From: CAYSIX01 sp964431205
GTDB taxonomy: Bacteria; Planctomycetota; Phycisphaerae; Phycisphaerales; Phycisphaeraceae
DNA: 38,556 nt
Assembly: GCA_964431205.1 (NCBI GenBank)
Contig: CAYSIX010000005.1
Location: 1-38,556 of the forward strand
Direction: 5' to 3'
In this document: piece after piece, positions 32,311 through 38,556 of the stretch
Numbering within the stretch: the stretch's first letter is position 1
How the letters are laid out: every line of letters starts with the position of its first letter
Made by a program: the position numbers and the translations under genes
The notes under the pieces: model-generated
The model's database searches: none
The model's input: the letters and a program-made list of their open reading frames with translations, nothing else
What the model was told of the DNA's origin: nothing

Positions 32311-33422
32311 CGTCCGAGCAGCTCGCGTTGAAACTCGGGGTACCAGCGGCGCAGCTCGTCCTCGTCCATGGAGAGGACGCGGCCGACCCGCCGAAACGCG
32401 TAGAACGCGCCGCGCGCCGTGGCCAGGTTCCACTGGCGGGCGCGCACGTCCTTGAGCAGCCCGATGATCGAGCGGCGAAGCAGCATGGCGCGGGAGCGTC
32501 GGCGCGATCGCGCCAGGTCGGTGCTGTACAGGCGGTGCAGGACCAGCGGGCCGAGGTTGCCCAGGGCCTCGCGCGAAAAGCGCGAGAACCGGCCCGCGGG
32601 CGAGCCGACGTGAAACACCCGCGCCTCGAAGCAGGTCGCCAGCGCGCCGTGTCGCGAGAGGCGGTAACTCAGGTCCGAGTCCTCGGGGCCGCGGTCGGCC
32701 AGCAGCTCCTCGAATCGCTCCCTCAGCGCCGGCTCCCGCCGCACGGTCATGGTCAGGCCCGCCATCAGCGGCCGCCTGCCCAGACCCATGTCGCGCATGT
32801 GCTCGGGCAGGGGCTTTCGCGGAAAGTCCTCGTCGTAGGGGATGAAGATGTCGTCGGCCGCCAGCAGCCGGCGCACCCACCTCTCGACCGCGTTGTAGCT
32901 CCGCACCGACGGCGCGGCCCGCTCGGCCTCGATCTCCGCCGCGCTCTTACCCGGCCCGCTCAGCTCCGGCGGGCGGTCCACCAGGTGCGCCGCCACCCCC
33001 GCCACCTCGCCCCGCGCGTCCGCCTCGTACACACGCATCAGGTGCTCGGCGCAGTCCGGGTACATCAGCGAGTCGTCGTCGAAGAGCATGACCACGTCGG
33101 CGTCGGCCAGCTCCAGGCACTGGTTGCGCTGCACCGCCGCCGACGGCCGCCGCGCCGGCTCGAAGACCCACTCGATCCCGCCGAAGCGCGGCTTCAGCTC
33201 CGCCGCCACCCGGTCCCGCGTGACCCGCCAGTCCGGGCTGGCATCGACCACGACGATCTGCTTCGGCGGGCGGGTCTGCTTCGCCGCCAGCTCCAGGCAC
33301 TGCATCAGCACCTCGCGGCGGTTGTACGTCGCGATGCCCAGCGCCCAGGTCAGTCGTGTCGGCGACGCGGGTGGCTTTGGCTCGCGGTCGCTCGTGCTCA
33401 GTTCAGTCGTTGCGCCGGTCAT
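32307..33422 (-). CDS. GT2 glycosyltransferase
   Basis: 371 residues. After about 25 low-complexity residues the GT-A domain reads LTWALGIATYNRREVLMQCL, QIVVVDASPDWRVT (about 58-70), NQCLELADADVVMLFDDDSL (the DDD metal motif, about 100-120) and LADRGPEDSDLSYRLSRHGA (acidic catalytic region). It resembles GT2 enzymes that extend lipid-linked glycans and has no obvious membrane helices. It is the first gene after the beta-helix terminator, so it opens the long glycosyltransferase block. A possible promoter would lie in the 124 bases upstream, where TTGTCA overlaps the terminator tail but no good -10 is seen. The ATG at 33422 is preferred over an earlier in-frame start at 33506. The stop is part of a CTGA overlap with the next gene. 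Confidence 0.9.
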   Translation of the reverse strand: MTGATTELSTSDREPKPPASPTRLTWALGIATYNRREVLMQCLELAAKQTRPPKQIVVVDASPDWRVTRDRVAAELKPRFGGIEWVFEPARRPSAAVQRNQCLELADADVVMLFDDDSLMYPDCAEHLMRVYEADARGEVAGVAAHLVDRPPELSGPGKSAAEIEAERAAPSVRSYNAVERWVRRLLAADDIFIPYDEDFPRKPLPEHMRDMGLGRRPLMAGLTMTVRREPALRERFEELLADRGPEDSDLSYRLSRHGALATCFEARVFHVGSPAGRFSRFSREALGNLGPLVLHRLYSTDLARSRRRSRAMLLRRSIIGLLKDVRARQWNLATARGAFYAFRRVGRVLSMDEDELRRWYPEFQRELLGR

Positions 33423-33507
33423 GGCGTGGCGGGGTGTGGTGGTCGGATTCACGAGACGGTGTTGCGTGTCGGGGAAGAATCGCTTGGAATGATCTTGACA
33501 AAGCAAA

Positions 33508-33537
33508 GCCGTCGGCCTCCGCTGGGAGGCCCACGGC
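33508..33537 (-). terminator. Rho-independent terminator after the beta-helix protein gene
   Basis: The inverted repeat GCCGT-C-GGCCTCC / GGAGGCC-C-ACGGC has a 12-bp stem with one C-C mismatch and a 4-base loop. It lies 10 bases downstream of the beta-helix gene stop (33547). On the minus strand it is followed by TTTGCTTTG, a U-rich tail. It separates the secreted protein gene from the downstream glycosyltransferase block. A UpxY/RfaH-like factor encoded upstream could allow read-through, but this is inference. Confidence 0.8.
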
Positions 33538-33546
33538 GATCACGGG

Positions 33547-36500
33547 TCAGTCATAGGGCAGAAACTCAAACCCCTGCTTCACGTGCTCGTAGACGGGGGC
33601 GGGAGTGAAGCGCTCGTCCCACACGCCGCGTGGCCGCGACGCCGCCGCTTCCAGAAACGCTTCGAGCGTTGGCTCCAGACCGATCGAGGCCATGTAGGTG
33701 GCGACGTTGCGGCCGGGGTCGACGTATGGGTTGTCGTCGTCCGTTCGGTTGCCGGACTGGGAGACGACGGTACCGTTTATTTCAACGTTGTCGCCATCAT
33801 TGTTGGGCCAGTCATACACAACATTGTTGTGATAGCGTATGGCATTCCCGCCGGCCCTTAGTCCCGGATAGTTCATTCCACCTATCTTCGTCGAGATAAT
33901 GTTGTCCTCAATCCACACATTGGTGAGTTGATGGGTGCTTATGCCGGCACCGCGTGGAAGTTCATCTGATATATCCTTGCCTTCAAGCACCAAGTTACCA
34001 CGTACGACGCTGTCAGCACGCGTCACGAAAAACGCAAGGGAGTTGCGGACGAAGAGGTTGCCTTCCACGGTGCCGCCCGGTCGAACCTGTGAGCCATGTG
34101 ACGCTGCCCGCGCCGATATGTTGCCACGAACCGTGATGTTCAGAGATGTATTCTGAACATACATGTTGTGATTAAACTTGGTAGGGTCAGCATCTGCCAC
34201 CTTTAAATTCCAGCCGTTGTGGTCGAAGGTGTTTTCTTCGATGAGCAGACCGTCGACGTGTGTTACGAAGATTCCCTGAGAGTGACTGTTAGCACTGTAG
34301 GAGTTTACGATGATGTTACGACGGATCTTGATGTCCGTCACCAGTTTTGGATCCGTGTCCCAGCCTTGAAACACAATGTTGTCTTTATACAGTTCCAGTT
34401 TGCAGTCTTCGATCAAGATGTCTCGAATTGTGCCCCCTTGAAATCGAATGCCGGTTGGGTTGCCGACATTGGGATCGTAGTCGGGACTATTCGGGTCGCG
34501 ATGGTTTGGGTAGCCGTGAAGACCTACAAATGCAACATGAGCTCGATGTCCTCCCGCGGAGCTAATCAGCGAGTCGCCGCCCGTGCGGAACAGCGGGCGC
34601 GGGCCCTGGCCATAGACGCCGACGAGCATCCGCTCGGTCTCGGATCGGCCGGACTTGCCCCAGCCGCCGAGGCCGCCCTCGAACACGTCGCCGGCCTTGA
34701 ACAGCAGCCAGTCCGGGTAGCCGTCGCGCACCAGGGACTCACCGCGATTGATGCTGCGCACCGGCGTCTGCGGCGACAGGCCGTCGTTGCGGTCGTCGCC
34801 CTCGGACGAGGAGACGTACACCACGCGCGTGTCCGCCGACTTGGTGAAGGTCGTGAAGCCGGTCGTCACGTAGTCCGGCGAGTCGGGCTGCGTCGGCTCG
34901 CCGGCGATCGGCGTCTCGTCCGTCGACTCGGGCACGAGCACGTCGATCGTGTGCGTGACCTTGACCAGGTTCTGCCCGTTCGAGCGCAGGAACGCCTGCA
35001 ACTGGTTGCCGCCCTCGGGCAGCGCGTCGAGCCGATCGGTCTCGATCACGAACGGCTCGCTGTACACCACGTGGGCGAAGCCCTCGACCATGCGGCCCTC
35101 GGCTTCGGACCAGGCGAGGAACATCACGTCGGCGCCGTCGGGCATGTCGCCGACGACTTCGACGCCGATCTCGGTCGTCTCGCCGCGGGTGTGGGTCGAG
35201 GGGGCGTCGGCGGCGAACTGCAGGTCGGCCGGCTCGGGCTGGGGCTCTTCGCCGGGTTCGGTCGTGGAGCCGCCCGTGCCGGTGCCGGCGTTGGCCGTCG
35301 AGTCGCCCCCGGTCGTGTCATCGGTGCCGGCGCTCGAATCATCTGAGCCCGTCGAGCCGCCGGATCCGGTCGAGCCGGAGCCGCCGGCGTCGGCGCTCGT
35401 GCCGCCCGAGGGGCTGGTCGATCCGCCGTCGGTGGTGTCCCCGCTGCCGCTGTCCGTCGATCCGCCGCTGCCGCTGTCCGTCGATCCGCCGCTGCCGCTC
35501 GAGCCGTCATCCGACGACGCGGTCGAAACCACCACCGTCATCGGGTGCGGCACCTTGTACTGAATCTCGTAGTCAGACCGCACCAGCAACTGCACGACCA
35601 CCTGCCCGGCCGGGAGCTGGTCCATCTTCGCCCCATCGATCCGCCACGGCGCACCGCTGAGCGTGTGCGCGAACGCCGGCACCACGTTGTCCAGCGCTTG
35701 CGACCACGCGATCACGACGATGTCGCCGTTGTCCGGCATCGGCCCGTCGAGGACCAGGTCGAACGACTGGCCGCTGCCACGCGTGTACGTCGTCGGCATG
35801 TTGCCCGGGAAGTTCACGTCCGGCAGGGCGGTGACGGTGTCCTGGCCGCCGCCGTCCGGCGTGGGGTCGGCGGTGCCGCCGTTGTCCGCCGAGGCGCCGT
35901 CATCGACGGGCGTGGTGTCGCCGTTGTCCGCCGAGGCGCCGTCGTCCACGGGCGTGGTGCCGCCGTTGTCGGCCGACGCGCCGTCGTCGGTCACGCCCGA
36001 GCCGCCCGAACCACTCGTCGAGCCGTTCGATCCGCCCGACCCGGCGCTCGTGTCGTCCGACACCGGGTTCAGCAGACGCTGCTCACGCACCTCCCGCCAT
36101 TCGTCGCTCAGCCACCACTTGTCGCCGACCTCCTGCTGCAGCGGCGTGGGTTCGACCACCCCGTCGCCGTCCGAGTCCACCTGGAACTCGAACACGCGCC
36201 GATCGACGACCTGGCCGCGCACGACGGCACGGACCGCGAGCATGTAGTTGCCCTCGGGGTTCTCGCTGAAGTCCCAGGGCACCGGCTCGTTGTTCACGTC
36301 GTTCATGAACGAGTACGGCGCGGCGAAGTCCTTGGTCAGCCGCACCCACCCCTCGGGCCCGCGCATCGTGAACTCGACGCGCCCCGGGTTGCCCTTCACG
36401 AACGCCTCGACCTCGCGAGGCCCGGCGAGCACCAGCCCGTCGCCCACGCCGCGCACCGCGACGATCTTGACGTCGTCCTGGCCCTGCGCCGCCATCGCCG

Positions 36501-36588
36501 GCAGCGCCGCCAGCATCGCCACGGCCGCCCACGACCGCCATCGCGAAAACATCCGCCTCGCTCTCTGTTGCCAGTGGTCGAATCTCAT
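33547..36588 (-). CDS. Large secreted protein: Ig-like modules, Ser/Gly/Asp linkers and right-handed parallel beta-helix
   Basis: 1013 residues. A Sec signal peptide occupies about 1-34 (basic start, hydrophobic AAVAMLAALPAMA, cleavage near AMA). An Ig-like module (KIVAVRGVGDGLVLAGPREV onward) is followed by two more similar modules beginning TTYTRGSGQSFDLV and STHTRGETTEIGVE. These are joined by Ser/Gly/Asp/Thr linkers, one holding 14-residue repeats (DDGASADNGDTTPV). From about residue 588 (VVYVSSSEGDDRNDGLSPQT) to the end there is a right-handed beta-helix as in polysaccharide lyases and epimerases (PbH1 repeats, many Asn: LIEENTFDHNGWNLKV). It may bind, trim or epimerise the EPS at the cell surface; catalytic residues are not assigned. 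GGGAG lies 9 bases before the ATG at 36588. A terminator follows. Bases 33780-34560 are markedly AT-richer. Confidence 0.86.
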   Translation of the reverse strand: MRFDHWQQRARRMFSRWRSWAAVAMLAALPAMAAQGQDDVKIVAVRGVGDGLVLAGPREVEAFVKGNPGRVEFTMRGPEGWVRLTKDFAAPYSFMNDVNNEPVPWDFSENPEGNYMLAVRAVVRGQVVDRRVFEFQVDSDGDGVVEPTPLQQEVGDKWWLSDEWREVREQRLLNPVSDDTSAGSGGSNGSTSGSGGSGVTDDGASADNGGTTPVDDGASADNGDTTPVDDGASADNGGTADPTPDGGGQDTVTALPDVNFPGNMPTTYTRGSGQSFDLVLDGPMPDNGDIVVIAWSQALDNVVPAFAHTLSGAPWRIDGAKMDQLPAGQVVVQLLVRSDYEIQYKVPHPMTVVVSTASSDDGSSGSGGSTDSGSGGSTDSGSGDTTDGGSTSPSGGTSADAGGSGSTGSGGSTGSDDSSAGTDDTTGGDSTANAGTGTGGSTTEPGEEPQPEPADLQFAADAPSTHTRGETTEIGVEVVGDMPDGADVMFLAWSEAEGRMVEGFAHVVYSEPFVIETDRLDALPEGGNQLQAFLRSNGQNLVKVTHTIDVLVPESTDETPIAGEPTQPDSPDYVTTGFTTFTKSADTRVVYVSSSEGDDRNDGLSPQTPVRSINRGESLVRDGYPDWLLFKAGDVFEGGLGGWGKSGRSETERMLVGVYGQGPRPLFRTGGDSLISSAGGHRAHVAFVGLHGYPNHRDPNSPDYDPNVGNPTGIRFQGGTIRDILIEDCKLELYKDNIVFQGWDTDPKLVTDIKIRRNIIVNSYSANSHSQGIFVTHVDGLLIEENTFDHNGWNLKVADADPTKFNHNMYVQNTSLNITVRGNISARAASHGSQVRPGGTVEGNLFVRNSLAFFVTRADSVVRGNLVLEGKDISDELPRGAGISTHQLTNVWIEDNIISTKIGGMNYPGLRAGGNAIRYHNNVVYDWPNNDGDNVEINGTVVSQSGNRTDDDNPYVDPGRNVATYMASIGLEPTLEAFLEAAASRPRGVWDERFTPAPVYEHVKQGFEFLPYD
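35881..35988 (-). repeat. 42-bp in-frame tandem repeat in the linker of the beta-helix protein
   Basis: Two and a half copies of a 42-bp unit encode DDGASADNGDTTPV-type repeats (14 residues). On the plus strand the unit begins GTTGTCCGCCGAGGCGCCGT; copies start at 35881, 35923 and 35965. The encoded acidic, unstructured linker separates the first Ig-like module from the second. Repeat number is likely variable between strains. Confidence 0.85.
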
Positions 36589-36920
36589 GGCATCACACTC
36601 CCGTGAGTTTGTCGTGCTCGGAATCGGTCCATAGCTCGATTGACCGATACGCACGCCCCACGGGCGAACAAACCTGCCCACGGTCCCCTTCTTCCGCCAA
36701 CCCCGGAGCCGTCCCAACCGTTACACACCCCCGAGCACGACCACCGCGAGGCCCCACGCTCGGGACCCCGCTCCGCTGCCATCTCGCTCGTTGGACGTCC
36801 CATAGGATCCACGCCGGAGCGTCGACCCGCACCGTGCCCGCTCGACGCGTCTCCCGCCGCCGGCGTCCTGCCCGTCACGCATTCCCAAAACCCCACACCC
36901 CGCGCATCACGCCTTTCGTT

Positions 36921-36952
36921 CCCGTTCCCATCGCTCCCGCCGCTCCCGTCCC
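36921..36952 (-). other. Potential G-quadruplex in the leader of the beta-helix gene
   Basis: On the minus strand five GGG runs are separated by loops of 2, 6, 6 and 3 bases (C-runs on the plus strand at 36921-36923, 36927-36929, 36936-36938, 36945-36947 and 36950-36952). This fits the G3N1-7 pattern. It would lie in the transcribed RNA about 330 bases upstream of the beta-helix ATG. In GC-rich DNA the pattern arises by chance at moderate frequency. Confidence 0.4.
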
Positions 36953-36962
36953 TCACGCCGAC

Positions 36963-36991
36963 CCGATACGGGCAGGCTCCGCCCCCCTCAA
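36963..36991 (-). promoter_or_regulatory. Weak candidate promoter of the beta-helix gene
   Basis: On the minus strand TTGAGG (36991-36986) and TATCGG (36968-36963) are separated by 17 bases. The -35 shares four bases with TTGACA, the -10 shares two with TATAAT. The pair lies just upstream of the G-run cluster. Low support; the gene may instead be read from the antiterminator promoter. Confidence 0.2.
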
Positions 36992-37052
36992 CTGCACGCG
37001 ACACGCGCGCAGAGACCCGCCAATCCGTCCCATCTTCCGCCGGCACCGTGAC

Positions 37053-37613
37053 TTACACGAGCGCCGGCTCGGGCTCGACCACCTCCAGCAGCGAGCCGTC
37101 AATCTCCAGGCTCGACGCCCGGCTCAGCACCTGCACCTGCAGGACCAGCCGGCTCCGCCGCTTCTTCTCCGTGATCAGCCCCCGCACGCCCTTCAGCGGC
37201 CCGCTGCGCACCTCCACCCGCATCCCGCAGCGAAGGTACGGGTGCGGGTCCAGCTCCACCCCCCGGCCCAGCGCCACGCGGACCTGCTCCAGCTCGCCCT
37301 CCAGCCGCGCCTCGTCCGGCACCGGCAGGATCTTCACCACCCGGCCCGTCCGGTCCGCACGGAACGCGTCGTCCCGCTCGCCCCTCAGAAACACGTATCC
37401 CGGAAACAGCGGAACCTCCACCGCCGCCTTGCGACGCCCGTAATACCGGACGCTCCGCACCAGCGGCAGATAGTGCCCCACCCCCATCGCACGCAGGTCC
37501 CGCGCCACGCTCTTCTCCTGCCGGCTCTTGGTGTGCAGCACAAACCACCGGCCCGCCCCAGGCAGGCCAACCCCTTCCTCTTCACACGCCTCGGCCGCTC
37601 TCCCCTGAATCAT
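37053..37613 (-). CDS. NusG-like transcription antitermination factor (UpxY/RfaH type)
   Basis: 186 residues, the usual size for NusG paralogues. The NGN domain starts RWFVLHTKSRQEKSVARDLR (22-41), followed by HYLPLVRSVRYYGRRKAAVE and VPLFPGYVFLRG. A C-terminal KOW motif is visible around MRVEVRSGPLKGVRGLITEK. Specialised NusG proteins such as RfaH, UpxY and LoaP bind RNA polymerase during transcription of a specific long polysaccharide operon and suppress termination. The gene is the first of the leftward EPS locus, the expected position. The ATG at 37613 is chosen because GGGAG lies 6 bases upstream; earlier in-frame ATGs at 37634 and 37676 lack one. A promoter should lie to the right of 37613; a poor candidate is listed. 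Confidence 0.9.
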   Translation of the reverse strand: MIQGRAAEACEEEGVGLPGAGRWFVLHTKSRQEKSVARDLRAMGVGHYLPLVRSVRYYGRRKAAVEVPLFPGYVFLRGERDDAFRADRTGRVVKILPVPDEARLEGELEQVRVALGRGVELDPHPYLRCGMRVEVRSGPLKGVRGLITEKKRRSRLVLQVQVLSRASSLEIDGSLLEVVEPEPALV

Positions 37614-37890
37614 GCTTGACTCCCGCTGATTCATCGACCGCTGCCCCCATCGGCTGAAGAGCCGCACGCGCCCCACCCCGAGCCGTCCGCCACTCGAAAG
37701 GTCCGCTTCCTTCCTCCGTACCCCATCATCTCTCTTCTACGACGCCTCGTCGCCAATGGATCGCCCGCGCGGCCGGGCCGCACCCACCGCGCTCCCTCCA
37801 CCCTCATCTTCCCGGCCACCCCCGACAAGTCAAACACGCAAAGCCCGCTAAGCCAATCCGATTGCAGGGATTGCGCAGCCCGGGCAACCC
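37614..37890 (-). other. Non-coding region upstream of the antiterminator gene
   Basis: About 280 bases between the repeat array and the antiterminator start. It contains a relatively AT-rich stretch near 37820-37865 that should hold the start of the EPS transcript, but no strong -10/-35 pair is convincing. Open frames that run through it into the tandem repeats are produced by the repeats. No tRNA or other RNA gene seen. Confidence 0.5.
37805..37833 (-). promoter_or_regulatory. Weak candidate promoter for the EPS operon
   Basis: On the minus strand TTGACT (37833-37828), five of six bases of the -35 consensus, is followed after 17 bases by AAGATG (37810-37805), a poor -10. The local dip in GC content supports the area rather than the exact sites. 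Confidence 0.25.
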
Positions 37891-37891
37891 C

Positions 37892-38367
37892 GCGACACGC
37901 TTCGCCGCCGGGTGCCACAGCCGCTCGCGACCGTGCGTCGCCCCGCGATGGACACCCGGCCACGCTTCGCCGCTGGGTGCCACGGTCGCTCGCGACCGTG
38001 CGTCGCCCCGCGATGGACACCCGGCCACGCTTCGCCGCCGGGTGCCACGGCCGCTCGCGACCGTGCACCGCCCCCCCGATGGACGCCCAGCCACGTTTCG
38101 CCGGCGGGTGCCACGGTCGCTCGCGACCGTGCACCGCCCCCCGATGGACGCCCGGCCACGCTTCGCCGCTGGGTGCCGCGGTCGCTCGCGACCGTGCACC
38201 GCCCCGCGATGGACACCCGGCCACGCTTCGCCGCTGGGTGCCGCGACCGCTCGCGACCGTGCACCGCCCCCCCGATGGACGCCCAGCCACGTTTCGCCGG
38301 CGGGTGCCACGGTCGCTCGCGACCGTGCACCGCCCCCCGATGGACGCCCGGCCACGCTTCGCCGCCG
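37892..38367. repeat. 65/66-bp tandem repeat with palindromic cores and higher-order A-B-C pattern
   Basis: Seven complete units begin with GGTGCC at 37911, 37976, 38041, 38107, 38172, 38237 and 38303 (spacings 65, 65, 66, 65, 65, 66); a partial unit precedes the first. Each has a core such as CACGGTCGC-TC-GCGACCGTG, a 9-bp inverted repeat in the least diverged units. A second weaker inverted repeat involves CACCC and GGGTG around CGCTTCGCCGC. Units fall in three types by their second half: A (CCCCGCGATGGACACCC), B (CCCCCCGATGGACGCCCAG, with CGTTTCGCCGGC) and C (CCCCCCGATGGACGCCCGG). The order is A-A-B-C-A-B-C, so a 196-bp three-unit block is duplicated. Long open frames on both strands here come from the repeat itself. 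Confidence 0.93.
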
Positions 38368-38490
38368 GGCCCGCCCGCCGCCGCTCCGACGCCCGGTAAT
38401 GGCCGCAAGCGCCGCGACCGGCCTTCGCCGGGATCACCCCCCGCACGTCAGCGGTTTCGACCGGATCACACGATCGGCCGGATGCCATCG

Positions 38491-38522
38491 GGTGATTTGG
38501 TGATTGGGTGATCCGGCGATCG
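38491..38522 (+). repeat. 8-bp tandem repeat, four copies
   Basis: GGTGATTT, GGTGATTG, GGTGATCC and GGCGATCG follow one another without gaps, just beyond the 65-bp array. The 8-base period and the decay toward GATC-containing copies suggest slippage. No function can be assigned, and the repeat may continue beyond the right edge in other form. Confidence 0.7.
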
Positions 38523-38556
38523 GCTTTCCAGCGATCCGGTCCTCCACACCCCGGGC

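Larger units (their letters stand above)
36589..37052 (-). other. 464-base leader between the antiterminator gene and the beta-helix gene
   Basis: This is the longest non-coding gap inside the locus. An open frame exists across it, but its residue use (Gly/Arg/Asp from GC-rich repeats) does not look like a protein. It contains a G-quadruplex candidate (36921-36952), a weak promoter candidate (36963-36991), TTTGTTCGCCC and other short purine runs near 36660, and the strong Shine-Dalgarno for the beta-helix gene. An untranslated leader for antitermination control is a reasonable guess; no conserved riboswitch is recognised. Confidence 0.5.

Noticed and set aside
36585..37046. Possible 153-codon gene between the antiterminator and the beta-helix gene
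   Set aside because: Composition is Gly/Arg/Ser/Asp with no hydrophobic core, and it contains the G-run leader and the Shine-Dalgarno of the next gene.
37892..38367. Possible CRISPR array
   Set aside because: The units are repeated over their full 65-66 bp with no unique spacers, and no cas genes are nearby.
37631..38488. Open frames of 180-285 codons on both strands in the tandem repeat region
   Set aside because: They exist because the 65/66-bp repeats lack stop codons in several frames. No start signal or family match is seen, and both strands are equally open.

Overview
The window is high-GC DNA (roughly two thirds G+C by eye) holding the end of an ATP synthase gene, a metal transporter, citrate synthase and then one very long exopolysaccharide (EPS) locus. 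Gene content and protein style (a long GT2/GT4 array, sulfotransferases, a very large secreted beta-helix protein, a UpxY-type antiterminator) suggest a Gram-negative, environmental bacterium. A planctomycete, possibly of the Phycisphaerae, is the best guess. That is inference: no rRNA or tRNA gene is present to test it.

Layout. 1-348 (+) is the C-terminus of the F-type ATP synthase alpha subunit. 405-1133 (-) is a ZIP-family transporter. 1288-2592 (+) is citrate synthase. A strong hairpin at 2683-2707 separates these from the EPS locus. From 2749 to 37613 every gene is on the minus strand, so the locus reads from right to left. Transcription probably begins near 37.8 kb with a NusG/UpxY-like antitermination factor. 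Next comes a 464-base leader, then a 1013-residue secreted beta-helix protein ending at a hairpin terminator (33508-33537). A glycosyltransferase and export block follows (33422 to 13348), then a metabolic trio (YdjM-like membrane protein, HxH-motif protein, FAD glycerol-3-phosphate dehydrogenase; 13290-10269). The leftmost part holds a GT4 enzyme, a WecG-type transferase, a degenerate nucleotidyltransferase, a Wzc-like chain-length/BY-kinase protein and the polyprenyl-phosphate sugar-phosphate transferase that would start synthesis.

How the genes fit together (inference from families). The sugar transferase at 2749 loads the first sugar phosphate on the lipid carrier. WecG and twelve GT2/GT4 enzymes extend the repeat unit, and an SDR epimerase and a Gfo/Idh/MocA oxidoreductase supply modified sugars. 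Two sulfotransferases (22457 and 27314) suggest a sulfated polymer. A Wzx-type flippase and an O-antigen-ligase/Wzy-like protein move and polymerise it, and the Wzc-like protein controls chain length. No Wza-type outer-membrane exporter and no exosortase was seen here. Nine gene junctions overlap by exactly four bases (ATGA, GTGA and one CTGA), a sign of tight translational coupling.

The most interesting item is an approximately 60-residue MshEN/T2SSE_N-like module inserted between the Walker A' and Walker B motifs of the Wzc-like protein. It carries a near-perfect copy of the c-di-GMP-binding MshEN consensus, so EPS chain-length control may be directly ligand-gated. The right end (about 37.9-38.4 kb) is a non-coding 65/66-bp tandem repeat with an A-B-C higher-order pattern and a palindrome in every unit.
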